Shown here: piece by piece, positions 56,023 to 64,000 of the stretch
Layout: every line of letters starts with the position of its first letter
Position numbering within the stretch: the stretch's first letter is position 1
Assembly: GCF_028993615.1 (NCBI RefSeq)
Contig: NZ_CP118632.1
Coordinates: 3,534,001-3,598,000 of the forward strand
Length of the DNA stretch: 64,000 nt
Reading direction: 5' to 3'
Source of the DNA: Herbaspirillum sp. WKF16
Lineage (GTDB): Bacteria > Pseudomonadota > Gammaproteobacteria > Burkholderiales > Burkholderiaceae_D
Program-made: the position numbers and the translations under genes
Notes under the pieces: generated by a model
Database searches by the model: none
What the model was told of the DNA's origin: nothing
Seen by the model: the letters and a program-made list of their open reading frames with translations, nothing else

Positions 56023-56295
56023 ATGGCACGCATGGTCCACTGCATCAAACTGAACAAGGAAGCCGAAGGCCTGGACTTCCCGCCGTACCCGGGCGAACTG
56101 GGCAAGCGCATCTATGAAAGCGTCTCCAAGGAAGCCTGGGCCGCCTGGCTCAAGCACCAGACCATGCTGGTCAACGAGAACCGCCTGATGCTGGCCGACG
56201 CGCGCGCGCGCAAGTACCTGGCCACCCAGATGGAGAAGCACTTCTTCGGCGAAGGCGCCGACGCCGCGCAAGGCTACGTGCCGCCCAGCGACTGA
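56023..56295 (+). CDS. yggX: Probable Fe(2+)-trafficking protein (YggX)
   Basis: Small cytoplasmic protein of 90 residues that helps protect iron-sulfur clusters from oxidation and is linked to iron trafficking. It starts [10 protein letters not shown] with the conserved Cys7, then [15 protein letters not shown], both family signatures. ATG 56023 has the AAGGA ribosome site at spacing 7. It is followed by a strong terminator. Confidence 0.96.
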   Translation: MARMVHCIKLNKEAEGLDFPPYPGELGKRIYESVSKEAWAAWLKHQTMLVNENRLMLADARARKYLATQMEKHFFGEGADAAQGYVPPSD

Positions 56296-56312
56296 GCCCG
56301 GCCGCACCCGGG

Positions 56313-56350
56313 AACGCCGCCGCGGAGCAATCCCCGGCGGCGTTTTTCTT
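56313..56350 (+). terminator. Terminator after yggX
   Basis: AACGCCGCCG (56313-56322) pairs with CGGCGGCGTT (56335-56344), followed by TTTTCTTT. Confidence 0.92.
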
Positions 56351-56379
56351 TGCGCCCCATCCCGCGCGCCAAGTGGCAC

Positions 56380-56385
56380 TACAAT
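56380..56385 (+). promoter_or_regulatory. Probable -10 element TACAAT of the M16 peptidase gene
   Basis: CTACAAT between the yggX terminator and the chosen TTG start at 56419. Transcription would begin near 56392, which rules out the upstream in-frame TTG at 56350. Confidence 0.5.
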
Positions 56386-56418
56386 GCCTCTTCCTACCTT
56401 AGCCCGCTGGAGAACAAG

Positions 56419-59205
<2,787 letters not shown>

Positions 59206-59260
59206 GCCCCTCATGCGCCGGCCGCACTCGCACCGCTGGCGCGCCAAGCCCCTCCTCCCT

Positions 59261-60239
59261 GTCGTTCAGCGAACGTCGAGGCACGACGAAAGTCACTGGA
59301 TCCCCCGCTTTCGCGGGGACGACAGGCAGTGAGATAGCGCGACCTGCGAAGGAACAAACCCCTCCTCCATGTCGTTCCTGCGAAAGCAGGAACCCAGCGT
59401 CTTCAGCGGCCGTCGGGGCGCGACGAAAGCCACTGGATCCCCGCTTTCGCGGGGACGACAGGCAGTGAGATAGCGCGACCTACGAAGGAACAAGCCCCTC
59501 CTCCCTGTCGTTCCTGCGAAAGCAGGAACCCAGCGTCTTCAGCGGCCGTCGGGGCGCGACGAAAGCCACTGGATCCCCGCTTTCGCGGGGACGACAGGTA
59601 GTGAGATAGCACGACCTGCGAAGGAACAAGCCCCTCCTCCATGTCGTTCCTGCGAAAGCAGGAACCCAGCGTCGTTCAGCGGCCGTCGGGGCGCGACGAA
59701 AGCCACTGGATCCCCGCTTTCGCGGGGACGACAGGCAGTGAGATAGCGCGACCTGCGAAGGAACAAGCCCCTCCTCCATGTCGTTCCTGCGAAAGCAGGA
59801 ACCCAGCGTCTTCAGCGGCCGTCGGGGCGCGACGAAAGCCACTGGATCCCCGCTTTCGCGGGGACGACAGGCAGTGAGATAGCGCGACCTGCGAAGGAAC
59901 AAGCCCCTCCTCCATGTCGTTCCTGCGAAAGCAGGAACCCAGCGTCGTTCAGCGAACGTCGAGGCACGACGAAAGTCACTGGATCCCCGCTTTCGCGGGG
60001 ACGACAGGTAGTGAGATAGCACGACCTGCGAAGGAACAAGCCCCTCCTCCATGTCGTTCCTGCGAAAGCAGGGACCCAGCGTCGTTCAGCGGCCGTCGGG
60101 GCGCGACGAAAGCCACTGGATCCCCGCTTTCGCGGGGACGACAGGCAGTGAGATAGCGCGACCTGCGAAGGAACAAGCCCCTCCTCCCTGTCGTTCCTGC
60201 GAAAGCAGGAACCCAGCGTCGTTCAGCGGCCGTCGGGGC
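59261..60239. repeat. Tandem array of paired REP elements (about seven 136-137-bp units)
   Basis: TCGTTCCTGCGAAAGCAGGA recurs (once with a single-base change) at 59372, 59508, 59644, 59781, 59917, 60054 and 60191. Each copy except the last is followed by an opposite palindrome with the core CCCCGCTTTCGCGGGG, and an incomplete unit precedes the array. Each unit thus holds two divergent REP hairpins joined by a conserved spacer ending in GAAGGAACAA. The palindromes belong to the same family as those at 9566, 14721 and 20104. Minor variants (CTTCAGCGG versus CGTTCAGCGG or CGTTCAGCGAA) are shuffled between units. It lies between the convergent M16 peptidase and rpiA genes. Confidence 0.93.
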
Positions 60240-60256
60240 ATAGCGAACTGCGCCAA

Positions 60257-60291
60257 TGAAAAAGGCCGTGTCACTGACACGGCCTTTTTCA
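60257..60291. terminator. Terminator after rpiA
   Basis: TGAAAAAGGCCGTGTCA (60257-60273) is the perfect complement of 60275-60291, with A- and T-runs at either side. It serves rpiA on the minus strand and can also stop transcripts leaving the REP array. Confidence 0.93.
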
Positions 60292-60331
60292 TCAGCGCCC
60301 CGACTGCACCGGGGCCGATACCACACGGATA

Positions 60332-61003
60332 TCAGAACTCCAGCTTCTTCACTCCATCGGCGGTGCCGAGCAGGCAGACATCGGCGCCCTGGCGCGCGAA
60401 CAGGCCATTGGTGACCACGCCGACGATGTTGTTGATCTTGTCCTCGACGCCGGCCGGGTCGGTGATGGCCAGGCCCAGCACGTCGATGATGTAGCAGCCG
60501 TTGTCGGTGACCACCGGCTTGCCTTCCTTCACGCGCAGGCGCGGCTCGCCGCCCAGCGCGGCCAGCTTGCGCGCGGCCACGGCGTGCGCCATCGGGATTA
60601 CTTCCACCGGCAGCGGGAACTTGCCCAGCACCTCGACCAGCTTGGAGCCGTCGGCGATGCAGACGAACTTGCGCGCCACCGACGCCACGATCTTCTCGCG
60701 CGTCAATGCCGCGCCGCCGCCCTTGATCATGGCGCCCTCGCCGTTGATCTCGTCGGCGCCGTCGATGTAGACCGGCATGGTCTCGACGTCGTTGAGGTCG
60801 AACACCTGGATGCCGTGCGAGCGCAGGCGCTCGGCGGTGGCTTCCGAGGACGCCACCGCGCCCTTGATGCGGTGCTTGATCTTGCCCAGTTCATCGATGA
60901 AGAAATTGGCCGTGGAGCCGGTGCCCACGCCGATGATTTCACCGTCCACCACGTAGTCGATGGCGGCCTTGGCGACCGCCTGCTTGAGTTCGTCTTGAGT
61001 CAT
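60332..61003 (-). CDS. rpiA: Ribose-5-phosphate isomerase A
   Basis: Interconverts ribose-5-phosphate and ribulose-5-phosphate in the pentose phosphate pathway, 223 residues as usual. The family motifs G-T-G-S-T-A near 26-31, [27 protein letters not shown] and the C-terminal G-x-V-T-N-G-L-F are all present, including the catalytic Asp and Lys. It lies 53 bp downstream of a cation antiporter gene on the same strand and may be co-transcribed with it. It ends in a strong terminator. Confidence 0.97.
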   Translation of the reverse strand: MTQDELKQAVAKAAIDYVVDGEIIGVGTGSTANFFIDELGKIKHRIKGAVASSEATAERLRSHGIQVFDLNDVETMPVYIDGADEINGEGAMIKGGGAALTREKIVASVARKFVCIADGSKLVEVLGKFPLPVEVIPMAHAVAARKLAALGGEPRLRVKEGKPVVTDNGCYIIDVLGLAITDPAGVEDKINNIVGVVTNGLFARQGADVCLLGTADGVKKLEF

Positions 61004-61056
61004 GATTTTTCAGTCAAACGTAAATGATTCTTTGAAATGAAGTGGCGCCGGCCGCC

Positions 61057-62820
61057 TCAGTGGACGTCGTCGGGCTGCTCGTCCAGCGTCTCGAAGAGCG
61101 CGATCTGCAGCCGCGAATGCAGCTTGACCAGCTTGCTCCAAAGCAGCCACAACAGCCCCGCCGCGGCCGCCAGCACGAAGGCCAGCAGGTTCAGCGGCGG
61201 CAGGATGCTGGCCGAGAGCACGAAGATCAGCAACATGATGCCGACGATGGACATGATGGGCAGCACTTCCGAAATGACCTTGCGCACGCCCGAAGTATAC
61301 GCTCCCGCGAACTCGGGCTTCACGCCGACCTCGGCCAGCAGCATCGACAACGCTTGCAGCTTGCGGTAGGTGGCGATCAGGAACGGCAACGACAGGACCA
61401 GCGCGCAGCCCCAGATGATGGCCTTCTGCACATCCGGATCCGGGGTCCAGCCGGACAGGTACTTGCTCAGGCCGTCGACGAAGAAGGCGCCGCCCAGGAA
61501 CAGCGCGATCACCAGCGCCAGGTTGACCAACACCTGCATCAGGATGCGCCGGATGATCTTGGAGAGCTCGGCGCGGTCGCCCTGCGGCTGCAGGCTTTCC
61601 AGCCAGCGCGAATACATGCCCAGCAACCCCGAGACCTTGGATGGCACCAGCGTCACCGCCTTGGCCGAGAGCGGATCGGCGGCCTTGATCAGGTAGGGCG
61701 TGAGCAAGGCCGTCACGGCCGAGACCGCCACCACGATGGGATAGAGGAATTCGCTGGTGACCTTCAGGCTCACGCCCAGCGCGGCGATGATGAAGGAGAA
61801 CTCGCCGATCTGCGCCAGGCCCATGCCCACCCGCATCGGCGTGCGGCCGCTCTGGCCCGCCACGAAGGTGCCCAGGCCGCAGCTGATGAGCTTGCCGAAC
61901 ACCACGGCCAGCGTGATGACGGTGATCGGCATCCAGTACTTGACCAGCACGTTGGGATCGAACATCAGGCCGATGGCGACGAAGAAGATGGCCGAGAACA
62001 TGTCGCGGATCGGCTCCACCAGGCGCTCGATGCGGTGCAGCTGGCGCGACTCGGCCATCACCGCGCCCACCAGGAAGGCGCCCAGCGCCACGCTGTATTG
62101 CAGCTTCATGACCAGCAGGCAGAAGCCGAACAGGATGCCCAGCACCGCCACCAGCAGCATCTCATGGCTCTTGAAGCGCGAGATGAAGTTGAGCAGGCGC
62201 GGCACCGCCAGGATGCCGATCACCAGCGACACGGTCATGAACAGCACCAGCTTGCCGACGGTGGTGAAGACGTCGCCCGAGTTGACCGAGCCGCTGGTGG
62301 CGATGCCCGAGAGCAGCGCGATCATGCCGATGGCCAGCACGTCTTCCACGATCAGGATGCCGAAGATGATCTGGGCGAATTTCTCGTTCTTCATGCCCAG
62401 CTCGTTCAGGGCCTTGACGATGATGGTGGTCGAGGACACCGCCAGCATGGCGCCCAGGAAGATGGCGTCCATCCGCTTCCAGCCGAAGTACAGGCCGATC
62501 TCGTAGCCGATCCAGATCATCAGGAGGATCTCCGCGGCCGCTGCGATGAAGGCGGTGGCGCCGACCTTGGCCAGCTTCTTGAGGCTGAATTCCAGGCCCA
62601 GCGAGAACAGCAGGAAGATCACCCCGAGCTCGGAGAGGATGTGCACGGTCTTCTCATCCTGGATCAGGTCGTAGGGCGGCGTATGCGGGCCGATGATCAC
62701 GCCGGCCACGATATAGCCCAGCACCACCGGCTGCTTCAGCTTGTTGAAGAGGACGGTGACGATACCGGCGATGAGCATGATGATCGCCATGTCCTGGATG
62801 AATAACTCGACTTCGTGCAT
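61057..62820 (-). CDS. Monovalent cation:proton antiporter-2 (CPA2) family protein, atypical C-terminus
   Basis: Inner-membrane Na+ or K+/H+ antiporter of the KefB/YbaL/RosB type, 587 residues. About twelve helices in residues 1-385 include the P-x-V-L-G-Y-I-x-A-G-x-x-I-G-P start, L-G-L-E-F-S and the S-S-T-T-I-I-V-K-A-L core. KefB and YbaL continue with a cytosolic TrkA-N (RCK) nucleotide-binding domain. Here residues about 400-575 are instead four more hydrophobic segments with basic loops and no Rossmann motif. ATG 62820 is the natural start; a longer frame would run through three upstream palindromes. Upstream of rpiA on the same strand. Cation specificity and gating are unknown. Confidence 0.9.
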   Translation of the reverse strand: MHEVELFIQDMAIIMLIAGIVTVLFNKLKQPVVLGYIVAGVIIGPHTPPYDLIQDEKTVHILSELGVIFLLFSLGLEFSLKKLAKVGATAFIAAAAEILLMIWIGYEIGLYFGWKRMDAIFLGAMLAVSSTTIIVKALNELGMKNEKFAQIIFGILIVEDVLAIGMIALLSGIATSGSVNSGDVFTTVGKLVLFMTVSLVIGILAVPRLLNFISRFKSHEMLLVAVLGILFGFCLLVMKLQYSVALGAFLVGAVMAESRQLHRIERLVEPIRDMFSAIFFVAIGLMFDPNVLVKYWMPITVITLAVVFGKLISCGLGTFVAGQSGRTPMRVGMGLAQIGEFSFIIAALGVSLKVTSEFLYPIVVAVSAVTALLTPYLIKAADPLSAKAVTLVPSKVSGLLGMYSRWLESLQPQGDRAELSKIIRRILMQVLVNLALVIALFLGGAFFVDGLSKYLSGWTPDPDVQKAIIWGCALVLSLPFLIATYRKLQALSMLLAEVGVKPEFAGAYTSGVRKVISEVLPIMSIVGIMLLIFVLSASILPPLNLLAFVLAAAAGLLWLLWSKLVKLHSRLQIALFETLDEQPDDVH

Positions 62821-63277
62821 CGTGCGGGGATTCCTTTCTGGTCGGGATGCTGGATGAAATGCCTGGATCCGAACGTGCGCCATTTTGCAGCGTCGCTGCA
62901 CCATTGAGTGCACGGCGCCTCATGCGGCGCATCGCCGCATGGCGTGGATGATCGGGATTTGGCGGGTGCCCCGGTTGGCCGGCGCTGGTGCTGATCTGCG
63001 TCTGCTCTTGGTGCGTATGGCCTGAATGACAAGCCGGCGAATGATACTTGGGAAATCGGGAACGCGCGCCGGCTATCGGATGCTTCCGAAAATAACACAG
63101 GTGGCAAGCCGCCCGCAACGCGCGATCGCGGCGACTGCGCTGCGATCGCCATGATTGGATCCATTTTTGGCCCCGGTGATCACACCAGCCGGGCGCAAAG
63201 ACCTGTGCCCGCAGGCACGAAAACTGCTAAATGGAAACCGCGCGTGACGGGATGGCACCGGCGGCCACGACGCCGGT
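62821..63277. other. Non-coding leader region of the antiporter gene with clustered palindromes
   Basis: No gene. Three palindromes are packed into 62886-62941: TGCAGCG-T-CGCTGCA (62886-62900), TGCAC/GTGCA (62896-62911) and CATGCGGCG-CAT-CGCCGCATG (62921-62941). The first two overlap, so they exclude each other. A minus-strand TATCAT at 63041-63046 could be a -10, giving a leader of about 210 nt. The rest shows nothing identifiable. Confidence 0.5.
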
Positions 63278-63790
63278 TCAGCCCGGCACGCGCACCAGGA
63301 TCTCGGCGGCCTTTTCGTCGAAGGCGATGCGCGTGGTGAACTTGGCGCGCTTCATCGGGAAGCGCGACTGGAAATGACGCACGTTGCCCGAACCGGAAAT
63401 GACCCGCCGCACGAACTGGTAGTAGGCGTCCATATCGATGACATGCACCGCCAGGAAGTAGTCGTATTCGCCGGAAACGAAGTAACACTGCATCACCTCG
63501 GCTTCCTTGGCCATGCGCTGCTCGAAGTCCTGCATGTGCTGGTCGGACTGGTTGTTCAGCGAGATCTCCAGGAAAGCCAGCATGCCGTAGCCCAGCGCGA
63601 ACGGATCGACCATCGCCACCTCGGCGCTGATGATCCCGGCCTCGCGCAGTTCGCGGATGCGGCGCAGGCAGGTGGGCTGTGAAATATGCAGTTTTTCGGC
63701 CAGTACGCGAGTCGAGATCTGATTGTCTTTCTGCAGCATGTTGAGCAGCTTGCGATCAACCTTGTCGAGCGTGTGATGTTTGGCGGGCAT
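63278..63790 (-). CDS. Lrp/AsnC family transcriptional regulator
   Basis: Regulator of 170 residues. The N-terminal helix-turn-helix runs from L-D-K-V-D-R-K-L-L-N-M-L-Q to L-R-R-I-R-E-L-R-E-A-G-I-I (about 8-55). The C-terminal RAM/AsnC ligand domain follows, with the conserved V-x-G-E-Y-D-Y-F-L-A-V around residue 105. ATG 63790 is preferred to a TTG three codons upstream. The AT-rich DNA to the window end (63791-64000) holds no convincing gene and is probably a divergent promoter region; such Lrp proteins often control an adjacent amino-acid catabolic gene outside this window. Confidence 0.92.
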   Translation of the reverse strand: MPAKHHTLDKVDRKLLNMLQKDNQISTRVLAEKLHISQPTCLRRIRELREAGIISAEVAMVDPFALGYGMLAFLEISLNNQSDQHMQDFEQRMAKEAEVMQCYFVSGEYDYFLAVHVIDMDAYYQFVRRVISGSGNVRHFQSRFPMKRAKFTTRIAFDEKAAEILVRVPG

Positions 63791-64000
63791 GGGCGGCAAA
63801 TTGATAGGGAAATTTTTTGGGCGAGCCGGTTAAAAATAACTTGGCGAAGCCGATTCTTATGTTGTACCGTCTGCATTATTCAGAAAGTCGGGGACGAAAG
63901 CAAAAGCGGCACGCCGAAGACTCCACCACAGGATCTGAATAAAGCTTGGATAGTGAGACAACAGATATAAAACATCAAAAGTAGTCAATTCAATCTACAG

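Noticed and set aside
59261..60239. Repetitive protein or CRISPR array
   Set aside because: Several frames stay open through the array only because REP palindromes lack stops; the peptides are the familiar translated-REP type, and there are no unique spacers.
63686..63970. A 94-codon plus-strand frame at the right end
   Set aside because: It begins antisense to the Lrp helix-turn-helix and has no family similarity; the region looks like a divergent promoter.

Overview
The window is GC-rich, densely coded chromosomal DNA of a betaproteobacterium. Protein families and gene style point to Oxalobacteraceae, most likely Herbaspirillum or a close relative; this comes from recognising proteins by eye, not from a database search. 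No rRNA, tRNA, insertion sequence, prophage or CRISPR array was seen. Housekeeping genes include leuA, thyA, folA, dcd, hrpA, argA, yggX and rpiA, mixed with accessory transport, redox and signalling genes.

Layout. 1-1375: two half-length PqiA proteins. 1376-3862: leuA with a possible leucine-rich leader peptide and hairpin. 3957-7428: NnrS and a convergent ergothioneine pair (egtD-egtB). 7700-12173: an MsbA-like ABC exporter, an old yellow enzyme (OYE), DedA and a small membrane protein. 12193-21698: a GntR regulator divergent from a probable catabolic operon: substrate-binding protein, LivH, a fused LivM-LivG-LivF, a short-chain dehydrogenase, a 3-hydroxyacyl-CoA-dehydrogenase-like enzyme and a beta-keto acid cleavage enzyme (BKACE). 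21875-25060: thyA, then a LysR/OYE divergent pair. 25116-32452: a PAS-GGDEF-EAL protein, a chemoreceptor, a second LysR, an FAD monooxygenase and a CheY. 32823-41609: aquaporin Z, a MacA-like adaptor plus outer-membrane factor with no pump, opgGH and folA. 41803-47044: an Orn/Lys/Arg decarboxylase, a small membrane protein plus XRE regulator under a twin operator, a split chromate transporter and a LysR. 47027-48935: ten tandem 193-bp structured repeats. 49021-59205: dcd, a lipoprotein, hrpA divergent from argA, yggX and an M16 peptidase. 59261-60239: a REP-type tandem array. 60257-63790: rpiA, a CPA2 antiporter with an unusual C-terminus, and an Lrp-family regulator.

The best-supported multi-gene system is 12193-21643. 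A divergent GntR regulator sits beside an ABC importer whose permease and both ATPases are one polypeptide, followed by two dehydrogenases and a BKACE. The logic is import, oxidation of a beta-hydroxy acid to a beta-keto acid, then cleavage with acetyl-CoA. Carnitine catabolism is the known parallel; the real substrate cannot be read from sequence.

The most unusual DNA is non-coding: the 10 x 193 bp array that starts inside the 3' end of a LysR gene, the paired-REP array, a REP hairpin inside the transport operon, an 84-nt T-free leader before the BKACE gene, and T-N11-A palindromes upstream of two paralogous LysR genes and an FAD monooxygenase.
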